Assembly (NCBI GenBank): GCA_902826155.1
Contig: CADEDU010000075.1
Coordinates: 22,981 to 36,400, forward strand
Source of the DNA: an uncultured beta proteobacterium
Lineage (GTDB): Bacteria > Pseudomonadota > Gammaproteobacteria > Burkholderiales > SG8-39
Direction: 5' to 3'
DNA: 13,420 bases
Shown here one piece after another: positions 1 through 8,327 of this stretch (the stretch's first letter is position 1; every line of letters begins with the position of its first letter). Below the pieces are notes generated by a model that was not told the DNA's origin, ran no database searches, and was given only the letters and a program-made list of their open reading frames with translations. A program made the translations under genes and the position numbers.

Positions 1-8
1 GTCGGGTG

Positions 9-443
9 CTAGCTCTGTTTGGGTGCCGCCGCCAGCGCGCCGGTGAAGTATGTGCCGCGTCCGCTCGCACAGAGCTGGCCTTCGCCGTCGAACACTTGCG
101 CTTCGCAGGTGGTGAACTGGCTTCCGTGCCGGATCACGCGACCCTTCACGGTGAGATCGCCGGGCATCGCGACGCGGTGATAGTCGACGCGCATGTCGAT
201 CGTCGGCACCGCGCGGCCGTGCTTCGAGGCCAGCGACCAGTCGCCCACCAGATCGACCAACGCCGCCAGGATGCCGCCGTGCGTGTAGCGCCGATCGGGA
301 TTGACGATCCACTCTTCGCGCCACTTCGCCTTCACTTCGATGGTGTCGGGTCCGACGCTCACCACTTGAATGCCCAGCCACTGGTGAAATGGTGCGCGCG
401 TGATCAGCGCTTGTATCTGTTCGACGGTAGGGAGGTCGGCCAT
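9..443 (-). CDS. PaaI-family hotdog-fold acyl-CoA thioesterase
   Basis: A 144-residue protein of the usual length for a single-domain hotdog thioesterase, which hydrolyses acyl- or aryl-CoA thioesters in the cytoplasm. The hotdog signature is visible: HGG at residues 55-57 begins the central helix, and Asp64 lies nine residues after that His, matching the catalytic Asp of E. coli PaaI. The later DMRVDYHR and PGDL segments (about 83-95) are typical of the second half of the fold. The ATG at 443 is used because the similarity begins right after it; its Shine-Dalgarno is weak. It is the last gene of the minus-strand block, 42 bp after the MDR gene, and probably relieves CoA trapping or recycles intermediates made by the neighbouring acyl-CoA enzymes. 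Substrate cannot be read from sequence. The family call is firm, the pathway role is inferred. Confidence 0.88.
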   Translation of the reverse strand: MADLPTVEQIQALITRAPFHQWLGIQVVSVGPDTIEVKAKWREEWIVNPDRRYTHGGILAALVDLVGDWSLASKHGRAVPTIDMRVDYHRVAMPGDLTVKGRVIRHGSQFTTCEAQVFDGEGQLCASGRGTYFTGALAAAPKQS

Positions 444-485
444 GGTGTCGGGGGCGTGGTGAAGGGTGGAGAGTGAGGGGCGGTG

Positions 486-1502
486 CTATGGCGTGACGAC
501 GACTTTGCCGATGACTTCGCGATCGCGGATCAAGCGCAGGCCTTCGCTGGCTTGATCGAGCGGCAGGACTTTGTCGATGACCGGCGCGATCTCGCCGGCT
601 GCGATCATGTCCATCAGCGCGGTGAGATTGTCGTCGTAGAAACTGTTGGAGCCGATCACCTTGATCTCGAAACTCCATATGTAGCGCAGATCCTCCTTCG
701 GATCGTAGCCCGCGGTGGCGCCGCACACCAGCAGCTTGCCGCCGCGCTTCAGGCACCGCAGCGACGGCACCCAGGTGTCGCCACCGGTGAAGTTCACCAC
801 CACATCGACGCCGCCCTCGTAGGAGCGTCGCTGCGGCTTGCCGAACTTCTCGACCGCCCACTTCGACCAGTCGACATCCTTGTAGTTGACGACGTGATCG
901 GCGCCCATCTCCTTCAGGCGCTCGAGCTTCTCGCCGCTGGACGCGCACGCGATTACCTCGCAGCCCATCTTCTTGGCGAGGATCACGCACGCGGTACCGA
1001 CGCCACCTGATGCACCCAGCACCAGCACTTTCTCGCCCTTGGCGATGGTGTTGTGGGTGATGAACATGCGATGAGCCGTGCCGTACGCGACGGGCAGGGC
1101 CGCGGCCTGTTCGAAGCTCACCTTGTCGGGCATCTTGATGAGTTGATCGGCCGCGACCAAGCAGTACTGCGCCATGCCGCCGTCGAGCATCTCGCCCATC
1201 AGGCCCTTCTTCTTGTTCAAAGGATTCACCACGACGCGATCACCGGGCTTCCAACCGGTCACGCCGGGGCCGACCTCGTGCACCGCGCCTGCCATGTCCA
1301 GCCCCGGCACCACCGGGAACGGCACCTTGATGCCGGGCATGCCGTGCACGGTGAACACGTCGTGATAGTTGAACGAAGCCGCGCCGACGCGAATGACCAC
1401 ATGACCCTCGACGGCGCGCGGCAAGGGATGGTTGTCGATGACCTGCAGCTCGTCCAGCGTGCCGTGTTTGCGCAGCACCAGTGCGCGCATCGTGTCTGCC
1501 AT
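486..1502 (-). CDS. Zinc-independent MDR oxidoreductase (quinone oxidoreductase-like)
   Basis: A 338-residue medium-chain dehydrogenase/reductase. The N-terminal GroES-like domain (about 1-125) has NYHD at 45-48 where zinc alcohol dehydrogenases have a catalytic Cys, and the four-Cys structural zinc loop is absent, so it should be a zinc-free NAD(P)H-dependent reductase of the quinone oxidoreductase or acryloyl-CoA reductase type. The Rossmann domain is marked by GASGGVG at 163-169, followed by an alternating strand/helix region, and the C-terminus ends in the typical IGKVVV segment. The ATG at 1502 has AAGGA nine bases upstream. It lies 69 bp after the acyl-CoA synthetase and 42 bp before the thioesterase, so reduction of an enoyl or unsaturated intermediate is plausible. 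Annotation pipelines often call such proteins zinc-binding; the residues seen argue against that. Substrate unknown. Confidence 0.86.
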   Translation of the reverse strand: MADTMRALVLRKHGTLDELQVIDNHPLPRAVEGHVVIRVGAASFNYHDVFTVHGMPGIKVPFPVVPGLDMAGAVHEVGPGVTGWKPGDRVVVNPLNKKKGLMGEMLDGGMAQYCLVAADQLIKMPDKVSFEQAAALPVAYGTAHRMFITHNTIAKGEKVLVLGASGGVGTACVILAKKMGCEVIACASSGEKLERLKEMGADHVVNYKDVDWSKWAVEKFGKPQRRSYEGGVDVVVNFTGGDTWVPSLRCLKRGGKLLVCGATAGYDPKEDLRYIWSFEIKVIGSNSFYDDNLTALMDMIAAGEIAPVIDKVLPLDQASEGLRLIRDREVIGKVVVTP

Positions 1503-1571
1503 GAGGGTGGATCCTTGTCGTTGCGTTGCTTGTGAGTCGTTGCGGTGGCGGTGATTCGCTGCGGATCTGGT

Positions 1572-3110
1572 TCAGTCGCTCGCGGCCGCGGCGACGGCGG
1601 CACTCGCGCGCTGCATCAGCAGCTTGCGATCGACCTTGTTGGTGCCGGAAAGGGGCAGCGCGTCGATGAACCAAACCTGCCTGGGATGCTGATAGGCGGG
1701 CGCATTCTGCAACGCGAACTGCTTGATCTCGGCCTCCGATGCGTTCGCGCCTTTCTTGAGCACGGCGAACGCCACCGGTTTGGTGCCCTTGATCTCATCG
1801 GGCACCGGCACCACCGCGGCCAGTTCGATGGCGGGATGGCGCTCCAGCATTTTCTCGACTTCGCCGGGGTAGATGTTCTCGCCGCCCGAGACGAACATGT
1901 CATCGACCCGGCCGACGAAGTAGAAGAAGCCGTCGGCGTCGCGACGCAGCACGTCGCCGGTGACGTAGTAACCGTCATCGGTGGTTGCGGCCGCCGTTGC
2001 CGCGGGCAGGTTGTGATACCCGTTCATCTGCGCCGGACATTTCATCTCGAGCACGCCTTCGTCGACATTGCGATCGTCGCCGCGTGCGAGCCGCAGTTGC
2101 ACCGCCGGATGCGGGTAACCCACCGACAACGTCGGTTGCGCCAGGCCGCCGGGATGCGGTCCGAACACCACCGGCCCGGCCTCGGTAGTGCCGTAGGCGT
2201 TCATGATCGACGCCTTGGGGAAATAACGTCGCAGCGCGTCGATCAGACTTTGGCTCACCGGCGCCGATCCCATGCGAATGAACTGCACCGTTGACAGATC
2301 GGTGCTGTCCATCAGCTCGCGCTCGCGCAGCATCATCGCCATCATCGGCGGCACCGCGGTGAGCCAGGTGCAGCGGTAGGTCGCGATCGCTTCGATGTAC
2401 GTGCGCGCGTTGAACTGCGGCATGAGCACGAAGCTCGCGTGCGACACCGAGGCGAACTTGGCCAGCGCCAGCGCGTTCATGTGATAGAGCGGCGCTGCGA
2501 TCAGCAGGCGCTGGTCGGACCAGTCGCGGGTTGCCGCGCGTGTCGTGGCCACCCAGATGTGACTCTGGTGCGAAAGCACGACTCCCTTGGGTTTGCCGGT
2601 GGAGCCCGAGGTGTAGAGAAACATGCCCGGTTCGCCCGGCGTGGGGCGGATCGATTCAACGCCGGCGCGAACCTCGGGGCCGGCGAATCGATCGAAGCCG
2701 TCTGCGCCATCCGCACCGAACACTATCGCACGCAGATCGCCCGGCACGTCCGCACGGCGGGCCGCATCACAGAACACCAGCTTCACGCCTGCGTCGCGCA
2801 GCACGTAATCGATCATCGCGCGCGGAAACTTGAAGTTCACCGGCACCGCGACGAACCCGGCGCGCATGATGCCGAAATAGGTGGCGAGAAATTCGGTGCG
2901 ATTGGCCGCGAGGATGCCGATGCGATCACCGCGCCGTAGATCCAGGCGCGACAACGCCGATGCCACGCGCGCGCACCACGCATCGAGCTCGCGATAACTC
3001 ACCACGCGCGGCGGCTGATCCGCGCCCAGATCGATGATCGCGATCTTGTCGAGATCCTTGCTGCGATCGATCAGATCACCGAGGTTATGGAACGACAGCG
3101 ATTCGCTCAT
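1572..3110 (-). CDS. AMP-dependent acyl-CoA synthetase (ANL superfamily)
   Basis: A 512-residue acid:CoA ligase that activates a carboxylic acid through an acyl-adenylate. All ANL core motifs are present in order: the P-loop YTSGSTGKPKG at 166-176, YGTTE at 306-310, the ribose-binding Asp386 in YVTGD, the hinge GRVDD at 400-404, and the adenylation lysine Lys492 in GTNKVDRK. The reading frame stays open for another 687 bases upstream, but that part lies inside the FadJ-type gene and has no family similarity. The ATG at 3110 is chosen because the N-terminal ANL sequence (SFHNLGDLIDRS) starts there, 17 bp after the preceding stop. No strong Shine-Dalgarno is seen, so translation may be coupled to the upstream gene. 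Fatty acyl, aryl and alicyclic substrates are all possible. It differs from the ligase at 12249, so the locus has two distinct activating enzymes. Confidence 0.9.
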   Translation of the reverse strand: MSESLSFHNLGDLIDRSKDLDKIAIIDLGADQPPRVVSYRELDAWCARVASALSRLDLRRGDRIGILAANRTEFLATYFGIMRAGFVAVPVNFKFPRAMIDYVLRDAGVKLVFCDAARRADVPGDLRAIVFGADGADGFDRFAGPEVRAGVESIRPTPGEPGMFLYTSGSTGKPKGVVLSHQSHIWVATTRAATRDWSDQRLLIAAPLYHMNALALAKFASVSHASFVLMPQFNARTYIEAIATYRCTWLTAVPPMMAMMLRERELMDSTDLSTVQFIRMGSAPVSQSLIDALRRYFPKASIMNAYGTTEAGPVVFGPHPGGLAQPTLSVGYPHPAVQLRLARGDDRNVDEGVLEMKCPAQMNGYHNLPAATAAATTDDGYYVTGDVLRRDADGFFYFVGRVDDMFVSGGENIYPGEVEKMLERHPAIELAAVVPVPDEIKGTKPVAFAVLKKGANASEAEIKQFALQNAPAYQHPRQVWFIDALPLSGTNKVDRKLLMQRASAAVAAAASD

Positions 3111-3127
3111 CGACAACGCGTCCGCGC

Positions 3128-5212
3128 TCAGCCGTTGAATCGTTTGCCTTCGCGCCCGAGCTTGTCCAGCAGCGGCGCGGGCTGCCAGAACCGACCGTGG
3201 CGGCCCTTCGCGTATTTCTCCATCGCCGCGATCACCTTCGGCAGCCCGACGGTGTCGGCGTAGAACATCGGTCCGCCGCGATACACCGGAAAGCCGTAAC
3301 CGGTCATGTAGACCATGTCGATGTCGCTCGCGCGCAGTGCGATGCCTTCCTCGAGGATCCGCGCGCCTTCGTTGACCAGCGCGAACATGCTGCGCTCGAT
3401 GATCTCCTGCGCGGTGACCGGCCGGCGCGGCAGACCGATCTCCTTCGAGTGCTCGATGATCAGCGTGTCGATCTGCGGATCGACCGCGGCGCCGCGGCTG
3501 CCTTTCTCGTAGCGATAGACGCCGGCGCCGGTCTTCTGGCCATAGCGGCCCATCTCGCAGATGCGATCGAGCCACGCCGGATAGATCTGATTGGCCGGGT
3601 CTTCCGCACGGCGGCGCTTGCGAATCGCCCAGCCGATGTCCTGTCCGGCCAGATCCATGACGCGAAACGGACCCATCGCCCAGCCGAAATCCTCGAGAGC
3701 CTTGTCGACGTCCTGCGGCAGTGCGCCTTCCTCCACCATGAAATAGCACTGGCGCAGGTACTCCTCCATCATGCGATTGCCGATGAAGCCGTCGCACACC
3801 CCCGAGACCACGCCCACTTTGCGGATGCGCTTGGAAAGCTGCATCACCGTGGCGAGCACCTGTTTGGAGGTTTTCCGGCCGCGCACGATCTCCAGCAGCC
3901 GCATCACGTTGGCCGGGCTGAAGAAATGCATGCCGATGACGCGCTCGGGCACGTTGGTCGCGGCGGCGATGGCATCGACATCGAGCGTCGAGGTGTTGGT
4001 GGCGAGGATCGCGCTGGGCTTCATCGTCGCTTCCAACTGCGTGAACACGGTCTTCTTCACGTCCATGCTCTCGAACACCGCTTCGATCACCAGGTCGGCG
4101 TCCTTGATGTCGGCGTAGGCGAGCGTGGGCTGGATCAGCGCCATGCGCTTGTCCATGTCGGCCTGCGACAGGCGACCGCGCTGCACCGTCGCCTCGTAGT
4201 TCTTGCGGATCGTCGCGACGCCGCGATCGAGCGCCTCTTTGGTGGTATCGACGATCTTCACCGGGATGCCTGCGTTGGCGAATGCCATCGCAATGCCGCC
4301 GCCCATCGTGCCGGCGCCGATCATTGCGATCGATTTGATGTCGGTGAGCGCGGTGTCGTCGGGTACGTCGGGGATCTTCGCCGCCTGGCGCTCGGCGAAG
4401 AACGCATGGCGCAGCGCCTTCGATTCAGCGGAGTCCACCAGGAACTGAAAACCTGCCCGCTCGATCACCAGGCCCTGGTCGAGAGGCAGGCGCGTGGCGG
4501 CCTCGACCGCGTCGATGATCTTGAGCGGTGCGGGGTAGCCGCGCGACTCCTTCGCGGCGCGCTCGCGGGCGGCGGCGAAGAACGCGTCGGCGTTGTCGAC
4601 AGCAGCAGGCCGATCGCGCAGTTTGCGCGGCGGCTGGCCCTGCACTTTGCGGGCGAAGGCGATCGCATCGTCGATCAGCTTGCCGCTGGAAACATCGTCG
4701 ATCAATGCCGTCCCGGCGGCTTTCTGCGCGGCGATCGGATTGCCCGAGATCATCACCTCCAGCGCCCGCTCCACGCCGATCGCACGTGGCAGCCGTTGCG
4801 TTCCGCCGGCTCCAGGCAACAACCCGAGCTTGACTTCGGGCAGACCGAGTTGCGCGTCGGCATGTGCCACACGGTAGTGGCAACCGAGCGCGACCTCGAG
4901 TCCGCCGCCGAGCGCGAAGCCGCTGATCGCCGCGACCACCGGTTTGGTCGAGACTTCGATGGCAGCGATCAGTTCGCGGGTGGTCGGTGAGATCAGTGCC
5001 TTGGGCGTGTTGAACTCGCGCACCTCCGCGCCGGCGCAGAACGCGCGCTCGCTGCCGGTCACCACGATCGCCTTCACGGCGGCATCGCCTAGCGCGTTGT
5101 TCAGGTGTCCCAGCGCCGCGACGCGCAGATCGGCGGCGAGGGTGTTCATCGGCGGATTGTCGAACGTGATGACGGCGATGCCGTCGCGGACTGCGTATGT
5201 AGCGGTGGCCAT
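3128..5212 (-). CDS. FadJ-type bifunctional enoyl-CoA hydratase / 3-hydroxyacyl-CoA dehydrogenase
   Basis: A 694-residue fusion close in length to FadB/FadJ, doing hydration and NAD-dependent oxidation of beta-oxidation intermediates. Residues 1 to about 190 are a crotonase domain with the oxyanion-hole LGGG at 101-104 and both catalytic glutamates, Glu106 and Glu126, at the crotonase spacing. From about 292 the dehydrogenase Rossmann domain starts with GAGTMG at 299-304. The catalytic His429 (GMHFFSP) and Glu441 are twelve residues apart as in the family, and GFIGNR at 475-480 carries the conserved Asn479. Two C-terminal 3HCDH segments follow to the end. All key residues are intact, so both activities are expected. 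It is probably the first gene of its block, with 126 bp upstream, followed 17 bp later by the acyl-CoA synthetase. No partner thiolase (FadA/FadI) or acyl-CoA dehydrogenase is in the window. Confidence 0.94.
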   Translation of the reverse strand: MATATYAVRDGIAVITFDNPPMNTLAADLRVAALGHLNNALGDAAVKAIVVTGSERAFCAGAEVREFNTPKALISPTTRELIAAIEVSTKPVVAAISGFALGGGLEVALGCHYRVAHADAQLGLPEVKLGLLPGAGGTQRLPRAIGVERALEVMISGNPIAAQKAAGTALIDDVSSGKLIDDAIAFARKVQGQPPRKLRDRPAAVDNADAFFAAARERAAKESRGYPAPLKIIDAVEAATRLPLDQGLVIERAGFQFLVDSAESKALRHAFFAERQAAKIPDVPDDTALTDIKSIAMIGAGTMGGGIAMAFANAGIPVKIVDTTKEALDRGVATIRKNYEATVQRGRLSQADMDKRMALIQPTLAYADIKDADLVIEAVFESMDVKKTVFTQLEATMKPSAILATNTSTLDVDAIAAATNVPERVIGMHFFSPANVMRLLEIVRGRKTSKQVLATVMQLSKRIRKVGVVSGVCDGFIGNRMMEEYLRQCYFMVEEGALPQDVDKALEDFGWAMGPFRVMDLAGQDIGWAIRKRRRAEDPANQIYPAWLDRICEMGRYGQKTGAGVYRYEKGSRGAAVDPQIDTLIIEHSKEIGLPRRPVTAQEIIERSMFALVNEGARILEEGIALRASDIDMVYMTGYGFPVYRGGPMFYADTVGLPKVIAAMEKYAKGRHGRFWQPAPLLDKLGREGKRFNG

Positions 5213-5338
5213 GGCGAGTGCGGGCGAGTGGCGGAGGATGCAGCGTCGAACCGATTCTAGTGCCGAACGCGCGAATCGCTCCGCAGGCCCGCAGCCCCGA
5301 ATCTCATACGGGTGATCGACAGGCTTGCCTCAACTGCA
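5213..5338. other. 126-bp gap between the two minus-strand gene blocks
   Basis: This is the longest gap within the minus-strand series and the likely boundary between two transcription units. On the minus strand TAGAAT (5254-5259) is one mismatch from a sigma-70 -10 box, about 40 bp before the FadJ-type start, but I find no convincing -35 box at a suitable distance. A short direct repeat CCGCAG occurs at 5281-5286 and 5289-5294. No strong GC hairpin followed by a T-run was found after the Bug gene, so an intrinsic terminator is not supported and read-through is possible. Confidence 0.35.
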
Positions 5339-6349
5339 TCACTGCGGCTGGACGTTGAGCGTACGTGCCAGCGCGCGAAAGCGATCGATGTCCTGCCGCA
5401 TCGTCGCGGCAAACGCTTCGGGTGAGTCGCCGACCGGCTCCAGGCTGCGGCTGGCGAATTCCTTCTTGCCTTCGGCGCTTTGCACGAACTTCGCGGCTTC
5501 GGCGTGCAGGCGATCGACGATCGCCTTGGGTGTGCCGGCCGGCGCGACGAAGCCGTACCAGAACGACTGATCGAAGTTCTTGATCCCGGCATCGGTGAAC
5601 GAGGGCACGCCCGGCATCGACGGCGTGGGCCCTGTCACCGCGAACGCCTTGAGCTTGCCTGCGGTCACCAGCGGCGTCGATGCGCCCGGGTTGTCCAGAA
5701 ACAACGAGACCTGGTTGCTGATCAGATCGGGATACACCTGCGATGCGCCCTTGTAGCCGACATCGACCATCTCGGTGCCGGTGAGCTGCTTGAGCTGCTG
5801 CGTGAGCAGATAAGCGATCGTGGATGTGCCGACGTTGGCGATGTTGAGCTTGCCGGGATTGGCCTTGGCATGCGCGATGAGATCGGCAATCGTTGCAGGA
5901 GCCAGCGTGCCGCTGCCCAGCAGCACGAACGACGTGCGCGCGATCAGCACCACCGGGGCGAAGTTGGCCAGGGGATCGTACGGGACGTTCTTCTGCAGCA
6001 CGAGCGCACCGGGATGCGTGCTGGTCGTGGCGATGCCGATGGTGTAGCCATCGGGCGCGCTCTTGGCGACGGCGTCGGCGCCGATCGTGCCGCCCGCGCC
6101 GCCGCGATTCTCCGCGACGATCGGTTGGCCGAGACCTTCGCTCATCCGCGCCGCGACCGAGCGCGCGACCAGGTCGGTGCCCCCGCCCGGCGGAAACGGC
6201 ACGATCAGCCGGATCGGTTTGGAGGGCCAGGCTTGCGCCAACGCCGGCTGTGCAACGACTGCAGCTGCAATCGCGATGACGGCCGCGACGCCGATGCGAG
6301 CGCGATGATATGTCCGGCCTTCGCACCCAGGATGCTTGATCGATCGCAT
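5339..6349 (-). CDS. Bug/TctC-family periplasmic solute-binding protein
   Basis: A 336-residue secreted binding protein of the tripartite tricarboxylate transporter receptor family. A basic N-terminus and hydrophobic stretch (about 19-38) end at ALAQA, giving a likely signal-peptidase site near residue 40. The mature protein starts WPSKPIRLIVPFPPGGGTD, the hallmark of Bug proteins, and NRGGAGG (81-87) and APDGYT (98-103) follow as expected. Family members usually bind small carboxylates or related polar molecules through this pocket and pass them to TctAB permeases. No tctA or tctB is present here, which is common for Bug proteins. The ATG at 6349 lies 4 bp after the aldolase-family stop, with AAAGGG seven bases upstream overlapping the end of that gene, so the two are translationally linked. 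It may serve a distant permease or a sensing role. Ligand unknown. Confidence 0.93.
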   Translation of the reverse strand: MRSIKHPGCEGRTYHRARIGVAAVIAIAAAVVAQPALAQAWPSKPIRLIVPFPPGGGTDLVARSVAARMSEGLGQPIVAENRGGAGGTIGADAVAKSAPDGYTIGIATTSTHPGALVLQKNVPYDPLANFAPVVLIARTSFVLLGSGTLAPATIADLIAHAKANPGKLNIANVGTSTIAYLLTQQLKQLTGTEMVDVGYKGASQVYPDLISNQVSLFLDNPGASTPLVTAGKLKAFAVTGPTPSMPGVPSFTDAGIKNFDQSFWYGFVAPAGTPKAIVDRLHAEAAKFVQSAEGKKEFASRSLEPVGDSPEAFAATMRQDIDRFRALARTLNVQPQ

Positions 6350-6353
6350 CGCT

Positions 6354-7100
6354 TCACCCTTTCTTCACGACGTCGGGATACATCACCGCATCACCGTGCT
6401 CGAACATGTGCTGCATCTCCGCCATCGTCAGGTACTCCGGTTTGCGACCGTGCGTGGCGGCGAGCTGCTCGGCGATGATGTTGCGTTTGACCTCCGAGGC
6501 CAGCACGTTGGTGCGGTGGTAGCACTCCGAGACGTTGCGTCCGAGCACGGTGAAGCCGTGCCGTTTCATGATGAAGCAGTTGTGCCGCGCGATGAACGTC
6601 CTGAGCGGCGCTACGTCCTCCTCGACGTTGATGTGCGCCGGCAGGTAGTAGGGCAGCGTCTGCATCAGGAACGGGAAGGTGAGGCCGGTGATCTTCAGCT
6701 CGTCGAATCCGGCGGCGAAGAACGCGATCGTCTCGTCGTGATGCAGATGGATCACGCTGTGAATGTCGGGCCGCAGCCGCAGGATCTCGCGGTTCATCTG
6801 ATGGCCCACCGTGGTGCCGCGATCGCCGTACAGGATCCGACCGTACGGCACGTCGGTGATGATGAGATCGTCGAGCGTCATCTCCTCGAGCGACACGCCC
6901 TGGCACTTCACGTAGCACACGCCCTCGGCATAGCGCGGGTGCGGCACGCGCATCACCAGATTGCCGGTGGCCGCCGAGACGTAGCCGCGCGCGGCGATCA
7001 TGTGGGCATAGCGCACGTAGGTCTCGCCGACCTTGCGATCGAACGCGACGGCGGGGTCGGGGGCGATCTGATTGACTTCGAAGCGTTCGGTGGTGGTCAT
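6354..7100 (-). CDS. Class II aldolase/adducin-family protein
   Basis: A 248-residue protein with the class II aldolase/adducin fold. Metal ligands are recognisable: HLH at 118-120 and His181 in KRHG, the usual three-His zinc site. AATGN (44-48) matches the phosphate or carboxylate-binding loop region. In hand alignment to E. coli L-fuculose-phosphate aldolase, the PSSE motif carrying catalytic Glu73 corresponds here to TTVG, with Gly99 at the Glu position, so classical aldol chemistry is doubtful. Members with such changes include decarboxylases, epimerases and uncharacterised proteins. The ATG at 7100 is supported by AGGAG at 7106-7110 with a 5-base spacer, next to the P450 stop. It sits 10 bp after the P450 gene and 4 bp before the Bug gene. 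A role in processing the transported or oxidised acid is inferred only. Confidence 0.87.
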   Translation of the reverse strand: MTTTERFEVNQIAPDPAVAFDRKVGETYVRYAHMIAARGYVSAATGNLVMRVPHPRYAEGVCYVKCQGVSLEEMTLDDLIITDVPYGRILYGDRGTTVGHQMNREILRLRPDIHSVIHLHHDETIAFFAAGFDELKITGLTFPFLMQTLPYYLPAHINVEEDVAPLRTFIARHNCFIMKRHGFTVLGRNVSECYHRTNVLASEVKRNIIAEQLAATHGRKPEYLTMAEMQHMFEHGDAVMYPDVVKKG

Positions 7101-7105
7101 GCGTG

Positions 7106-7110
7106 CTCCT
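7106..7110 (-). promoter_or_regulatory. Ribosome binding site of the class II aldolase-family gene
   Basis: AGGAG on the minus strand, five bases before the ATG at 7100 and directly after the P450 stop codon. It decides the aldolase-family start and indicates tight coupling of the two genes. Confidence 0.7.
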
Positions 7111-8325
7111 TCAGTGGGCGATGGTGAGCGGCATCGCTTTCATGCCGCGAAACACCATCGAATTGAGCCACTCGAGCTGATCGTCGCCGGTGGCAAGTTC
7201 GATTCTGCGCCAGTGTTCGAGCACTGCCGGCAGGGCGATCTGTCCTTCCAGCCGCGCCAGCGGAAAGCCCAGGCAGATGTGCATGCCGAAGCCGAACGTC
7301 AGATGCGGCACGCCGTTGCGGCGAAGGTCGAGCCGATCGGGGTCGGCGTAGGCGCGCGGGTCGCGATTGGCCGCGTTGAGCATGATGAACACGCGATCGC
7401 CCGGCTGCAGCGTCTTGCCGTGAAACGACAGCGGCTCGCGCACGATGCGCACCTGCGCGATGCTCGGTCCGTCGTAGCGCAGCAGTTCCTCGACCGCAGC
7501 CGGCGCAAGCGACCGGTCGCTACGGAGCTTGTCGATCTCGCCGGGGAAGCGCAGCAGCGAGAGCATGCCGTTGGCGATGTGATTGGTGGTCGTCTCGTGG
7601 CCAGCGAACAGCAGGAGGATGCAGGTGGCGACCAGCTCGTCCTCGCTGAGGCGATCGTCGCCGTCGCGCAGGTGCACCAGTTCGGTCAGCAGATCGTCCT
7701 TCGGCTCGGCGCGCCGGGCGGCGATGAACGCGCGAAAGAAGGCCGCCATCTCCTGCGTGGCCGCCTCGGCGGTGTCGTACTTCTCGGGCGACGTGCGCGA
7801 GCTGCCGATGAACAGCGCCATGTCATCGGACATGCGCTTGACGCGCAACAGCTCGGACTCCGGCACCCCGAGCATCGCCATGATCACCAAGGCCGGCAGC
7901 GGCCCGGCGAAATCGCCGACGAAATCGACGTGCTCGCGATCGCCGATGCGTGCAAGCAGCATCGCGCTCAGCCGCTCGACCGTCGGGCGCATCGCGTGCA
8001 TCGACTTGACGTGGAACACCTTGCTCGTGAGGCGGCGCAGGCGGGTGTGATCGGGCGGATCGCGAAACACCATCCACAGCGACAGGTAGCGGATGATCGC
8101 CGCGATGCGCTGCGCCTCCTCGCCCGGCAGCGAAGCGAAAAAGGGCCGCAGTCGATCGGACGAGATCTCCTTGTCCAGGCACACGCGCCGCACATCGTCG
8201 TAGCGGGTCAGGACCCAGCTTTTCAGCCGCGGGCTCCAGTGGCACGGGTCTTCGTCCTGCAGCCGGCGGTAGAGCGGAAACGGATCAGCCAGTGTGGCGG
8301 GATCGTCGGGGCGGTAGTCGAGCAC
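7111..8325 (-). CDS. Cytochrome P450
   Basis: A 404-residue soluble bacterial P450 monooxygenase, of the usual length and with no membrane anchor. The I-helix oxygen-activation motif AGHETT is at 241-246, the K-helix ExxR is Glu280 to Arg283, and the heme loop FGFGMHICLG (344-353) places the thiolate ligand at Cys351. The C-helix region has the common RDPPDHTRLR sequence at 88-97. It should hydroxylate an organic substrate using electrons from a ferredoxin and ferredoxin reductase, neither of which is encoded in the window. The start is a GTG at 8325: an in-frame stop lies 12 bases upstream and similarity (DPFPLYRRLQ) begins near residue 14, so no ATG start is available. It lies 28 bp after the TRAP large permease, across a 16-bp tandem duplication. 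Subfamily and substrate cannot be assigned by eye. Confidence 0.95.
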   Translation of the reverse strand: MLDYRPDDPATLADPFPLYRRLQDEDPCHWSPRLKSWVLTRYDDVRRVCLDKEISSDRLRPFFASLPGEEAQRIAAIIRYLSLWMVFRDPPDHTRLRRLTSKVFHVKSMHAMRPTVERLSAMLLARIGDREHVDFVGDFAGPLPALVIMAMLGVPESELLRVKRMSDDMALFIGSSRTSPEKYDTAEAATQEMAAFFRAFIAARRAEPKDDLLTELVHLRDGDDRLSEDELVATCILLLFAGHETTTNHIANGMLSLLRFPGEIDKLRSDRSLAPAAVEELLRYDGPSIAQVRIVREPLSFHGKTLQPGDRVFIMLNAANRDPRAYADPDRLDLRRNGVPHLTFGFGMHICLGFPLARLEGQIALPAVLEHWRRIELATGDDQLEWLNSMVFRGMKAMPLTIAH

Positions 8326-8327
8326 TG

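Noticed and set aside
3111..3797. N-terminal extension of the acyl-CoA synthetase frame
   Set aside because: The extension is Arg/Gly-rich, overlaps the FadJ-type gene and has no ANL similarity. The family N-terminus starts at 3110.
3197..4990. Long plus-strand open frame (597 codons) opposite the FadJ-type gene
   Set aside because: It is antisense to a gene with all catalytic residues conserved. Its protein is rich in His, Arg and Asp with no recognisable motif, typical of shadow frames in high-GC DNA.
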